The position numbers and the translations under genes are program-made. From Oreocharis arfaki (Eukaryota; Chordata; Aves; Passeriformes; Paramythiidae), in contig VZRR01010915.1 in NCBI GenBank assembly GCA_013398015.1, positions 124,001 to 188,000 on the forward strand: DNA of 64,000 nt. The letters run 5' to 3'. Positions within the stretch are counted from its first letter, which is position 1; each line of letters opens with the position of its first letter. Shown here one piece after another: positions 12,801 to 23,715 of this stretch. The notes beneath the pieces are model-generated. The model was not told where the DNA came from and did not search any database. It was given only the letters and a program-made list of their open reading frames with translations.

Positions 12801-15800
12801 CTCCTAAGCATCTGTGTTCAGCCTTCTCTAATTTGAAGAGACAGGCTTTTAGCTGGTGTACCACTGTTTATATAGAGAGGATCCTGATGTTTAGAAGTTC
12901 TTTACATGCATCTTAATCTGTTTCTGAAGTGATTTCTTCATTTATCCCCAGAAATCAAAATTTGGAAGAACAGGGAAAATATTTCAAGAGAGAAAAAGAA
13001 AAAAAAAATAGAAGAAAACCAAGATAACACTATTTTCCCTTCTGCTTCAGAAACCAATGAGAAAGGAAGTATGACAGACCTTTAGGTGATGAAGAGAGAA
13101 AAAATCCTTTGCTGTTTAACCTTCTGTAGACTAAAAGATAGCAGAAGAAAAAGATCCAGGTAACCAGATACCAAAAAGTGATTTGTAGCATGTAAAAGTT
13201 TTACTACTCTCCACTGAATCCTTTTTTTCCCTCTAAACTTTGAGGTAAGAAATGTGGTATTATCTAAAGTATTGTAAGACCATCTCAAATCCATGCTATT
13301 TGCCCTTGCACTATAGGTAAAAAGGGGGACAAGTATAAGTTTGCTTCAAAGTGCCATAGGAACACTGCAGGCATGCTGGAGATGCACAAGCATGACAAGA
13401 ACAAAATCAAATTTAAGCTTCATTTCTGTTTATGTTGTCTTGAGAAGCTTGATCTGCACTGTCCCAGTCCCCAACTCTTTCTTGTAGTTGGAAAAGAAAA
13501 AGCATGCTACAAACTCCTGCACAAACAAACAAAAAATTACCCTAAGCTGTTAATCAAGTCCCTCTTCACCGTATAGGTTTGTTTCAAAAATGAAAAAATA
13601 AAAGCACTACATTAATTTGTGTTCATATCATAGAGGTTTGTGGTAAACAAATATTGCCTCAGCCTACAAAAAATTTCAGTGGGAAGGCTTGAAGGCTTTT
13701 ATATGTGTTGACTACTCAAGAGCAAAAGCTGGCACTGAATGTTAATGTTCTCTGGAATAAAAACTAAGACTTAACTCCAGTTTGTGTTGCATTCCTTGTG
13801 TAGTAGCCAAAGCCACCCGTGAATTACATGAAGAGTTCAGGTATGTGAGAAATGCAGGTCATGTGTTGCTTGTCAAATTACCAATGGAAAATGAGATTTC
13901 ATGCAAACTGAAGTTCACTTTGGTAACACATGTTCTGTCTTCAACGAGGTAAGAAATAACACTAAAAGTGGAGAAAGGAAAGGCACAATCCTTTCTGTGT
14001 CCTGGAGCAGACAAGAGCTCCAGAGATAGGAATAATTCACTTAAATGAGAAAAAGTGAATTTCAAATCTGGGTCTCAATCAAATCCATCAGGAAAATATA
14101 TTTCAAGAAACAGATCCAAAGTTCATGAGGCAGACACTTGCCCCAAAATGAATCATTTAAGTTTAATATGCCAAACAATCACATTTCAGCCAACCCAGCC
14201 TGCTGATTACATTTTCCATGCTATACAAAGGTATACGTAAAAATAATAAAGCAAAAGATTTTGAATTTAGAGAATTCAAATTTCAGCTGAACTTTACTTT
14301 CTTGGAGAACTTTCAGCTTGCACACGTATACAGTACAGTAATGTTTTAAGTTAATCATGGGAAAAGAGCAAACAAGAATAGCAAACAAATCAGAATTTAA
14401 TAGACACTCAAAACCTCCCTTGTGCACTTGCGACATTCTATTCCTGAATATCCTTCTATATATGTTTACTTCTACATCTCTGGGCACTTGAGTTTCATTA
14501 AAGTTTCCTATTGACTCCCTGGTGCTTGTAAGATCAGGTTTTAAATGTGTCTCAAATAACATGAACACTCAGTAGAGCTATTAAGCTGCCTGGGATATTG
14601 GACTGCAGTCTGAAATGACAGCTTGGGCTCCCAGCTTATGTTGGAGTACACATGAGCTGAGATGCCAGAGCCCTCAAAGTCGAGCCCCAGAAATCTATGT
14701 TAAGACAATTAAGTTTGCCTTTCTCTGTATATATCATTTTACTATAGAGTTCAAAGTACTAGAAGTAGACTTTAGTTAAGGAAGCAAAAAAGAAATACAA
14801 ATCAAGAAGTAAACAAAGACATAATTTTGGATTAATGTAGCTATTCTTAAAGGTGGCTTGTTACAGGACTTAATATTCATAGTCACTTAAGAAATTACCA
14901 TGAATGCAAAAAAAAAAAAAATCATATAGCTCCGAATTTTAAAGAGCAGGCAGAAAGTCATCAAAGGGTTATGTTGATCCCCAAGATATCTATGACAGAG
15001 AAAAGGCAGAAATTTAACAGCTGCAAAAAAACAGATAAAATCAAAGAGGGGGGAAAAAAATTACATAGAAGGTGACAAACATTCACCTTGGCAACCATCA
15101 AGTTCACAGACTGCAGAGTCTTGAAAGCACACTGAGAGGGGGAGAAGTCTGCATACATTTCTTTATCATTAGGATAATTCTGAGCTACTGTATATAACAT
15201 ATTCTTTTTATTTGAATTTTTATAAACAAGTAAATAAATTGGTTGAAGTTTTGACACTTTTGCAAAAGCCTTCTGCAAAGTTCTCTCATGTCGAAGAAAT
15301 GGCGGGGGGGAGAGAAGAAACATAAGAAAGAACAGATTTAATGATCTCCACATAGCAGGCTGACTTTCCATTAGAACTGAAATAGCAGACAGTTAAAAAG
15401 AAGCTGATTGGCAAAGCAGAGAGCACTTGTCAAAATAAGAAGTAAACAAGGTTATAAGAGGCCAGAGATTATATTGGCAGTGGGAAGAGTTGGAAAAACA
15501 GTAGGTTTCATTAAAACGAGATTTAAAGATTCCCTTTTCCCATTAGTCCCCTTTTAAAACTTTATACACTCCAAAATCTAAAGGCAGAAATACAAACTTC
15601 ACCCATCAACAGGAGGGAATGACTGATGAGCCTGAGATGATGAGTGAGAGAAAAGGCACCATGCTCTTAAAGAGAAATTTCTCTTCTTACGAGATTTCTC
15701 CCTTTCAGTGAGTGCAGAAAGTCAGACATGTCTGAACTGTTAGCCAACAGGCAACGCCAGGCATGGGGTTTTAGAAGCTGCTGTACTGAGAGCTCACATC

Positions 15801-15917
15801 CCCAGCTGCCCACCGTCTCTAAGGTGTGCGTGTGGTGCAGAACACCAAGATACCTGATGATTTGGTACCTTGATTTTCTCAGGAGAAATCTGTAGGTCGT
15901 ATGGGTACTGCTCACCT
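9861..15917. other. Unannotated AT-rich DNA
   Basis: No confirmed gene. Two longer minus-strand ORFs (14221-14568 and 14961-15371) have no recognisable domain; part of the second is discussed as a possible exon. 10420-10620 has balanced composition and could be a conserved non-coding element, an inference from appearance only. An A14 run lies at 14908. Confidence 0.55.
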
Positions 15918-15995
15918 TTCCCATAAGAGCCAACTGGCTGGAGCACTCACCTCAGGACAAGGTGAACCCCTTGCCTGGAGGGATTCAAACCTGTG
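15918..15995 (+). mobile_element. Possible degenerate tRNA-derived SINE
   Basis: 'cataagagccaactggctgg' followed by 'agcactcacct' and, about 50 bases on, 'ggagggattcaaacc' resemble the A box (TRGCNNAGTGG-like) and B box (GGTTCAANCC-like) of a tRNA-derived repeat known in reptile and bird DNA ('agtggttagagcactcacct...ggttcaa'). Both boxes are mutated and no cloverleaf folds convincingly, so this is not a tRNA gene. Confidence 0.35.
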
Positions 15996-16589
15996 TAGGA
16001 CATGACTATTTTCTGGTGAAACTGGACTACTGTTAGCCAGGAGTATAAAACAACTGAAGCTAGAAGAGCAAGGAGGAGAATGACTTTTGCTCATTAGGGA
16101 TTAGGCATTTCATCTGGAGAACTGGTAAAGCTGTGTTAACCACCTGAGTATTGGGATAATGCTGTAAAATCTACTGTACTTGGAGAATTTTTCAAGTAAG
16201 AATTCAGAAAATACAGCTTCTAATTGTTCTTATTAATAACACCAAGAGGGAGTAGTTCTTCTAAATAATTAACCCTCAGGTATCCACCTGACTTTAAAGA
16301 TTACCCCTTCTTTAACAGGAGGAAAGATACATAAAATTAGCCATCCATCAAACAAAAAAATGCACCACAACTGGAATTAGAAGGAAAATCCTAGGAAAAT
16401 TTCCAAACAGCAAGCATCATTACAAAGTATAATAGGACAAATAACAATAATAGAATTTTACGTCCAAACCAGCCTTCAGAGAAAGCAAAGATGGTGGTGT
16501 TTCAGTATGTACCAGTGGCTCATTAAACAATGAGCAAAGTAGAAGTATATGCTTTACACATGTCACTTTCTGAAAGGAAAGTGTTTGCA

Positions 16590-16595
16590 TTTATT
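16590..16595 (-). terminator. Poly(A) signal AATAAA of candidate gene
   Basis: AATAAA on the minus strand lies 45 bases downstream of the candidate stop codon at 16641. A TGTGT element follows about 30 bases further on. The hexamer alone occurs often by chance in AT-rich DNA; the placement is what supports it. Confidence 0.4.
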
Positions 16596-16640
16596 CATAA
16601 GAAGGGCACAAAATTCATTCTAAATCTTTGCCTCTAGTCA

Positions 16641-16695
16641 TCAGTCTCCAAACATGTCTTCCTGCATAGGTTCAAAAAGCTGATGAGCTGATGCA
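16641..16695 (-). CDS. Candidate terminal coding exon 7 with stop
   Basis: The 5' edge is GGTGTTCATTTAG on the minus strand. The bases just upstream of it are purine-rich, so the acceptor is weak. In the phase needed after exon 6, the exon reads ASAHQLFEPMQEDMFGD and then TGA. A compact acidic C-terminus followed 45 bases later by AATAAA (16595-16590) is what a last exon should look like. An alternative continuation through segments at 15691-15736 and 15087-15284 is described in the findings. Confidence 0.4.
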
Positions 16696-17286
16696 CTAAA
16701 TGAACACCTCCCTCTCTCTCCCTTTCCCTCTTCCCCATTTTCCCTGTCTGTGCCTTTGGTTATCCATGAAATCTGAATTTGCTTCCTCCTTCCCCTTAAA
16801 AAGTAAGTCTTTTTGCAAAATTTTTTCCTGCATTGCTTATTTCGTTCTTTCTCTGTACAAGTCCAGAAACAGCAAAAATAGACCATTCAGATGTCAGTGA
16901 GCCTTTTATTCACATCTAAAGCCAATCTCCTCCTGTTAGACCGCTAACCGGAATTAGTTAGGAAACTAAACCATTGTTTCTTCTTTTCCTTTCCTTCCCT
17001 TCTCCTTTTCCTGATGTGCTACTTTAGGCATATCCCTGCATATTCCATTTAATCTTTAATTGTGTGTCAATCCCAAAGCCACCCATTTCTTACACGGGTT
17101 TTCACAAGCGCAGCATTGGGCTCGACACACAGTCCCTAGTCTCTATAACTCTGCATGAGGTGTGCTAAGATGTACAGAACTATTAAAATTAATGTTAATG
17201 AGATGGTCTCCTGCTGCTTTACCAGTATCTGTCATGGAACAACCAACATTGTCCGAAATGGTGGCCATGACAACCAATATACTCAC

Positions 17287-17328
17287 CCTTGCCCAATTTG
17301 TAAGGCTTTGGAACTAAATGCTGTTGAG
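17287..17328 (-). CDS. Candidate exon 6 (42 bp)
   Basis: The acceptor reads GGCATTTTATATCAG and the donor CAAGG/GTGAGTATA, a very good donor. With one base completing the codon from exon 5 (giving N), the frame encodes STAFSSKALQIGQ and leaves GG for the next exon. A second frame in the same segment is also open (QQHLVPKPYKLGKG), so the peptide assignment rests on phase continuity with exon 5 rather than on composition. Confidence 0.45.
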
Positions 17329-18229
17329 CTGATATAAAATGCCAAGATTGGTGTGGCCATTTGTTCTGGTTGTCAACTAATCTTTTCTTCAAATACCTCA
17401 CTATGGCTGACTCATGCTTCTGCTGTATTTCATTCTATATTACATGCCTTCAACAGGCCTAACAGAGCTGTGAAAAGCAGCACATATAAGAGGTCAGCAA
17501 AGGCTTCAGGAAGAATGACAAGTGCCATGCGTATAGGATGCCTATTGTAGCACAGAATAAACTAAAGCCTTGGTCCTCTGCAGGTTCTGAAAATAGGAGA
17601 TACATAAAAGTGCCATGTCTCTGGTAAGTCACAATGCAGACTGCCCTTACCAAAACTTATTCACTGGATGTTTACTGGGAACAGTGTCTACAGTAGTGCT
17701 TTTTAGATATCTGTCTTTAAACTTTGCTGAATTAAAAAACTACTTCAAATATTTAGTACATACAGATTCATACCTAAATAATTTCTGTCCATCCTAGTTA
17801 GGAAGTAATGTGTCAGTGGTAATTCCTTTGATATATTTCAGAACTTTGATGTTTGGACCCACTCCTATTTGAGACTTAACATGTTTTTTTCAAATACATT
17901 TTAGTCCTTTGCTCAGAGAAGGGTGATAAACAGCGAATAATCACTGGGTCAAAAGGAATGCTTACCCAACCTAAGAAAATCCGTCTTACGCTGCTCTTGA
18001 TAAGAAGTTAATCCAACACAAATTTCACAAGCTTTTGCCCCTGATTTCAGCTAGTATTGTATTATCTGCTGCATAAGGGAAATCTTCTTTGCTGTTGATA
18101 TATAACCTGACAGTAAAAAAGAAAAAACATGGCTAAAATAAATCACCAAGTAATTTTCAATGCCATGTAAGCAACCAGATATGATTCAGGTGATCCATTA
18201 CATGCCAGTGACATGTAAAAATTTCTTAC

Positions 18230-18348
18230 TTGTATGGTCGCCTTTTACCATAACAAGAACTTTTTGGGAATTTGGGAGTGTCAGAAAGCACTGATGAAGT
18301 CACAATATCGTAAATGAATTGTCTTTTCTTCATATCGTAATACACATC
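18230..18348 (-). CDS. Candidate exon 5 (119 bp), best-supported exon
   Basis: On the minus strand the 5' edge is TTTTTCATTTTAG and the 3' edge is ACAA/GTAAGA, both close to consensus. The frame that begins on base 1 is open for 39 codons and leaves two bases. The peptide contains VYYDMKKRQFIYDIV and later PKFPKSSCYGKRRPY, a composition unlike the usual translations of AT-rich intergenic DNA (aromatic and basic residues, prolines spaced in turns, no poly-K or poly-F runs). I do not recognise the family. It follows exon 4 across an intron of about 3.3 kb that contains a solo LTR. Confidence 0.6.
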
Positions 18349-19943
18349 CTAAAATGAAAAACATAGCTATTTTGAATTTGTTTCTTCCAGAAATCTGACC
18401 AATTAATACAAATATTGGATACTGAGCGGCCGATAGTCAACTCCAGCAAGCTTGGCTATTACTGCCTTAGATTTCTCTTTCCAATAATCCTTTCTACAAA
18501 AACACTTGTGTCCCTTAATCTGAGAGTTTCTGGAAGACAGGTTAGCCTGAGCATGTCCGCTGTAACATATTGAACTGATAGCAGCATCAGTTTTACTGTT
18601 CAGAAGAAAGTCACCTCAGGAAGAAATTAAGACTCAATCAGTCTCTTAATCCAGGACAGAGAGTACAGAATCACCTGATGACACTTTTCCAGCCACACTG
18701 GCTTTGAAACTACGACCCAAATTCTCTCAATAACTCCTTTAATTACAGATTACTAGCAGACATTGCAACATAGGCAATAGGAGAAACTTGGATGAAGGAC
18801 AGACTTCACATCTGGTGTCCTATGAACCATCAGAGCTAATCACAGATGTATCAAACTTTTGCAAACTTGGAAATCCTTCTGTTTTCTAGGCTTAATTGAT
18901 CCTAAGGTAACAGACATGAGATGTTGGCATCTATATATGTAAAGAAAAATTACATATTTCAGATTGTCAAAATATATTAGTAGATAAAGTATTTCTCTCA
19001 TTTTCATATCTGGCATGACTTATTAAAATTGTAAGGGAGACTGACAGAAGTGCAGGACAAAAGGCACAACCAAGTATTTTCAAAAATCTTTAAAAAGTTT
19101 CCTGTGGCAGCTAATTATGGAAAAACTATTATAAAATGGTGGTGTGGAAAAGGGCTTGGTGGCATCTTCCCATGGAAACCTGTATCATTCCCAAGGTCTC
19201 AGCAGCTTTAGGCAACTTTGATAATTTTGGACTTTTGCATCTTTTGCATCATGAGAATTTCTTGAAATGATTCTCGAGCACTGCCCGGGTACATTTACAA
19301 CACTGTTTACTACCCCACAAATCGAGCCCTCTCTCAACAGTAGCAGCTCCACAGGTTTCTAAAATTTCGAGATTAGTCAGACATAGCACAATTATTTTAC
19401 CACAGGCAGCAGTCTGTTGCTCTAGGTTACTTTCTGTTGCAACTTTTGAACTTTTAGTCAATAATTACTGAAGTAGACTCTGATCCTCAGGGCCTTCTCC
19501 ACCTTTCTAACTTTTCAAAGTTAGTCTCACTTAAGTGGTCTAAAAAACAAGCACAAGTGTAAATTTCTGCAGGACTGGTATTATTAAAATGTCACCTCCT
19601 CTCAGAAGGAAATGTCACCCTACATAAGATAGTGTAATACAACAGTCTCTTAGTCAGAATCAGGTCTCTGGAAACTACCACAGGGAAAATATAGTCATCC
19701 AGGAGGCAATGAAGCAGATAGTTTCACTAAAGTATAACTGGTAATATGTTCTAAATTCCACTTATTTTACAACAGAAAAAATATGCCTAGAAAACTCTTT
19801 ATCAGAGAGTGAGACAGTACAGTACATTCCATACCAAAAAAGACATTTCTAGGCTCCATAGTGCTCCGTTTTGCACAGAGGATAGAGCTACACCCACCAC
19901 TGAGTACATTGAAGACACTGTGCCGTATTATAAAACACCTAGC

Positions 19944-20874
19944 TACTGCAGTGGGTTGACTTTGGCTGGCCCCAGGTGGCCACCAAACCACTCTGTCCCT
20001 TCCCTTTTTCAACAGGACAAAGGGAGGAAAGGAGAGGTCACTCAGCAACTACTACCATGGACAAAGTAGACTAGATTTAGGGAAATAAATTTAATTTATT
20101 GTCATTGAATAAGAGTAAGGTAATGAAAAATAGGAACAAATCTAAAAACACCTTCACTCCCAACTCCTCTACCTCCTTCACCTTCTGAGCAGGAGTGGGG
20201 GTTGTAGTTAGTTCACAACACTTTGTTTCCGGAGCACATTCCTCCCCATGCTCTTCCCCTGCTCCAGCATGGGGTCCCTCCTGCAGGATTCAGTCCCTCA
20301 CAGAGTGCTCCAGTGTGGGTCCCCCACGGGGTCACAAGTCCTGCCAGCAAACCTGCTCCAGCGTGGGCCCCTCTCTCCACGGGGACACAGTTCATGGCAG
20401 GAGCCTGCTCTAGTGCAGGCTCTCCCACACTGCAGGTTCCATCAGGGCTTGCTCACCTGCTCTGATGTGGGGTCCTCCAGGAGCTGCAGGTGGATCTCTG
20501 CTCCCCCATGGTTCTCCGTGGGCTGCAGGGGCACAGCTGCCTCACCACGGCCTGCACTGTGGGCTGCAGGGGAATCTCACCTCTGGTGCCTGGAGCACCT
20601 CCTAACCTTCCCTCTTCACTGACCTTGGTGTCTTCAGAGTTCTTTCTCTCACATATTCTCACTCCTTTCTCCCAGCAGCTGTTGAATAGCCTTTTTTTAT
20701 CCTTTCTTAAATACATTACCATAGGCACTACCAGGATCGCTGATGGGCTCAGCCTTTGCCAGTGGAGGGTCTATCTTAGAGCCAGCTGGAACTGTCAGAC
20801 ATGAAGGCAGCTTCTGGCCTCCCCTGCAGCCTCCCTGCACCAAAACCTTGCCCTGGTCCATTGTTGTCAAATAC
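19944..20874 (-). mobile_element. Solo LTR, avian ERVL-like, degraded
   Basis: The segment starts with a variant of 'tgctgcagtgggttga' and contains the recurring 'ctccagcgtgggtc...cacggg' blocks and the 'ttcactgaccttggtgtcttcagagtt' region that I know from a widespread avian ERVL-type LTR family. Read on the minus strand it has a TATTTAAG box near 20710 and an AATAAA at 20100-20095 near its 3' end. No internal retroviral coding sequence is present. The internal blocks (20260-20560) are degenerate tandem copies of about 45-60 bp. The TG/CA ends are mutated or eroded and target-site duplications were not found. It lies in intron 4 of the candidate minus-strand gene, in sense orientation. Confidence 0.75.
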
Positions 20875-21534
20875 ATTCTTTTCTACAAAAATGCCCAAGA
20901 CTTAGCACCCTGTCTCTGCAAAATATCTCTTAACAATTTTTTTTTTTTTAGTGGGAACTGATCATTACGTTTTGGGTTTTTGTTTTTGTATTTTTTTTGT
21001 AACAGAAGTAAATCTGATCAGATAAACCTAGTATAAAAACAATGGGAAAATGTCACCTGAATGTTTTCTACTACAATGTGTAATCTGTACACTGCCACTG
21101 TGTGTCTAACATTATGTGAGTATGCACAGTCATCAGATGTTCAGTGGGGAAAGGATGACAGTAAAACATACATAATACTTCCATACTTCTGTTAACAGAA
21201 TTAATAAATAAAATAATTTGACACGTAGGCATGTAAGTGACATATTATTCTTTGATGCAGCACTCTTACACATTAAATAATATCAGATCCATAATGGTAC
21301 GCTCAGAATATGTATTACAGTCACAGTGTGAGATGTGAAATACTACAAGTGAAATATTGGACTGGAGGTGTGGGTGAATTTATTTCAGGTTCCAGTTGTT
21401 GACGCCTCTGTTGGTTGTATCAATTGGTGATGCAAGACATTGGTATTACCTTTAATAAGTAGAAACCTTAAAAATTTAGGTGGCCAAAAGAATCCCTTCA
21501 TGCTCTTAGATAATTTTTTTCCCTTCAGATCCTG

Positions 21535-21582
21535 AAACAAAACAAAACAAAACAAAACAAAAGAAAGGAAAGGAAAGGAAAA
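21535..21582. repeat. Compound microsatellite (AAAAC)n(AAAGG)n
   Basis: Five AAAAC-type units run directly into three to four AAAGG-type units. It lies about 35 bp beyond the 3' edge of candidate exon 4, within intron 4. Confidence 0.95.
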
Positions 21583-21617
21583 GTATAAAATTTAGAATAA
21601 TTTTAATTCCTACTTAC

Positions 21618-21653
21618 TTCAGTGTCTTTAAACCTCAACGGCATGTTAAGATA
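21618..21653 (-). CDS. Candidate exon 4 (36 bp)
   Basis: A 36-bp microexon lies between a TTTTATACCTCACAG acceptor and a consensus GAA/GTAAGTAGG donor on the minus strand. Only the frame starting on the first base is open; the other two stop at TAA or TGA. It encodes YLNMPLRFKDTE and ends on a full codon, which matches the start phase of exon 5 exactly. Its start phase is one base off from the end of exon 3. The excellent donor and the phase match downstream are the reasons for keeping it. Confidence 0.5.
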
Positions 21654-22201
21654 CTGTGAGGTATAAAACTTAGTTTGCTAATATCTGAAGCAGCCTTCAT
21701 GATATCTTGTTTTATTTCTCTGATATTGATGATTTGGCAATTGCTAAATTGAAGTAATATTTCATATGCATTGGGAATATTATGCCTCTGGTTTTTCTTT
21801 TTTTTTTTTTTAGTTTATCATTTTTCACAGGATTTGCTGATACCCTGTCATGCCCATAGCTGAGCTGAAAAATAAACCACTTACAAAATTTTGCATAAGC
21901 AGAAGTTGGTACACAAAACACTGTCAGGAAATATAGCATAGTTGCTATCTACTGTCCACTCACACTTTTCATGTTATAAACTGAACCTCAGTTCAGTGCC
22001 TAAGTTTAGCTAATCCTGAACACCTCTGAAACAGAGAATTCCTCACACCAAGAAATACCCATTCTTTTGGAGGTGTTCTGGATTGATCACACTGTGCCCT
22101 ACACACAAAAATTCTCCTAGTCTAACATTTAGAAATATATTACAGGTGACATCAATTTTAGGGCATGCTGTGGCACACATGAAGGTTACAGTAATAGATA
22201 C

Positions 22202-22277
22202 GGATGGGGATTATAGTCTCCCAAATTGCCTTCCATTAGCAATGCTTCTCTTCTGAAAATTATCATGTCTTCAGAGC
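22202..22277 (-). CDS. Candidate exon 3
   Basis: The acceptor has a good pyrimidine tract (TTGCTCTGTCTTGCAG on the minus strand). Only the frame that needs one base from exon 2 is open; the other two stop within five codons. It encodes SEDMIIFRREALLMEGN and then LGDYNPH, ending on the first two bases of a proline codon at a CC/GTATCT donor. No other GT exists inside the exon. A second possible donor 11 bases further on (ACT/GTAACC) has the same phase. The mismatch with exon 4 is therefore not cured by moving this edge to any canonical site. Confidence 0.5.
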
Positions 22278-23044
22278 CTGCAAGACAGAGCAAGAGAAAT
22301 AGAAGGGATGCAGAGTTTGTAGTAAAGGACAAAAGATGACACAATAGTTAGATACAAAAGCCTTTAGAAAAGTCTAAACAATTTATATAGTCTCATACAG
22401 AGATCAAAATAAGTGTCTTTGTGTATCAGGATTTTTCTAGAGAGGCCATTCTTAGTGCTTTTTTTGTACTCTATCTCTGTAGAAAACAAAAAGACTTTGT
22501 AGAAAGGTCATCTGTAGTTCTGCATTTAAAGATCTCTCCAAAATAAAATAATTCATACAGATACACGATACTTGCACCAGACGAATCAATCAGCATAGTC
22601 AGTATTTGTATGGTCAAACCAAAGAAAACTTCTGTAGTTAATTCTCACTGACTTTTCAGTGCAATGGCTTGTTAGCACTGTCATTTGACCATCTGTCTAG
22701 TAGCCTTGGCATTAAGTTAAAATAAGAAACACAAATTAGCACAACCAACAACAAAACAAGGCAGCTTGCCTGTATGTCAAAGCTCTGTGCAGTGAAGTAC
22801 AGTGCTTGTATTAATCTGCTTGAATGACATCATACTTGGGAGTGGGAGATACTTAGTTTTTTTCATTCCTTTTCTGTTCTGGAGAGGTGCCCACCCTTTT
22901 TTCAAACATAGATTAATTTTTCAGCTGTGAGGATAATACTGAAATCTGAAAAATCTACTTCTAGCAAGCATGTTCTTAAATTTGCTCAAAGCCAGAACGT
23001 AAATTAGCAGCTATGTGAAACCTGAGCCTTATCCTGTACCGCAC

Positions 23045-23091
23045 CCACTCTGGTGCCTTGCATCTCATACCCTGTTGATGCATAAACTGCA
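23045..23091 (-). CDS. Candidate exon 2
   Basis: The acceptor is strong: TTTCTCTTTCTGATCACCACAG on the minus strand. One base completes the isoleucine codon begun in exon 1. Fifteen codons then follow (AVYASTGYEMQGTRV), and one G is left over and completes a glycine with exon 3. The donor used here, GTGG/GTGCGG, is weak (only +5 G matches well), so the 3' boundary is the least certain part. It was chosen because it is the position that gives the phase the next exon requires. A downstream AG/GTTTCA would also be open but would not match exon 3 in phase. Confidence 0.4.
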
Positions 23092-23715
23092 CTGTGGTGA
23101 TCAGAAAGAGAAACCTTGTCAAACTCAGCAAATCTAATCCAGTTGTATAACACTGTTTTGTAATTACTCCAACAGCAAGGTAATTAACATACACTATAAG
23201 CAGGAAAAGCTGTGTTCCTTGTCATTCTCATCATCTGCCAGGTGCCACTTCCTTATTAAGTGTGTGCTTGACAATATTGGGGAACTACAGTTCCAGACCA
23301 AAAGGACTTCATGTCTCACAATCAAGATATACAAGGATTGTGTACTGCCATCATACTTCCAGCTGTAATGGAAGTAATGATTTTTTTGTTTGTTTTTCGT
23401 ACAGTAACTTGCATTGTCTTCCCTGCCTGAAATGGCTCTCATTTATTTCTAGACCTCCATCTCCAAAGAGATTTTATTTTGAATTGTAAAACTACAGTAG
23501 TAGTATCTGTATGTGCCAAACCCATCTGCTGCACCACATCAGCCAGAGCTCTGTCTCTTATATTTCAGTAAAGTTCTACCTCTTGGTAGATGAACCAATG
23601 AAGGTGAGGAGAAATTGCTGCATTCTTAAGTGATAGCCCAGCTCACCTTTTAAGTGTTGGCCCTCAATATTCATTTCATTTTCTGCCAGAGGTTAGCTGC
23701 AGAGTATCTACTTAC

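Noticed and set aside
14221..14568. 115-codon minus-strand ORF
   Set aside because: No domain, hydrophobic second half from T-rich DNA, and length within what AT-rich DNA of this size yields by chance.
15975..15995. Functional tRNA gene
   Set aside because: B-box-like motif only; acceptor and anticodon stems do not pair on either strand.
20195..20804. Overlapping ORFs of 70-124 codons on both strands
   Set aside because: All fall inside the ERVL-like LTR, in tandem GC-rich blocks; LTRs of this kind do not encode protein.
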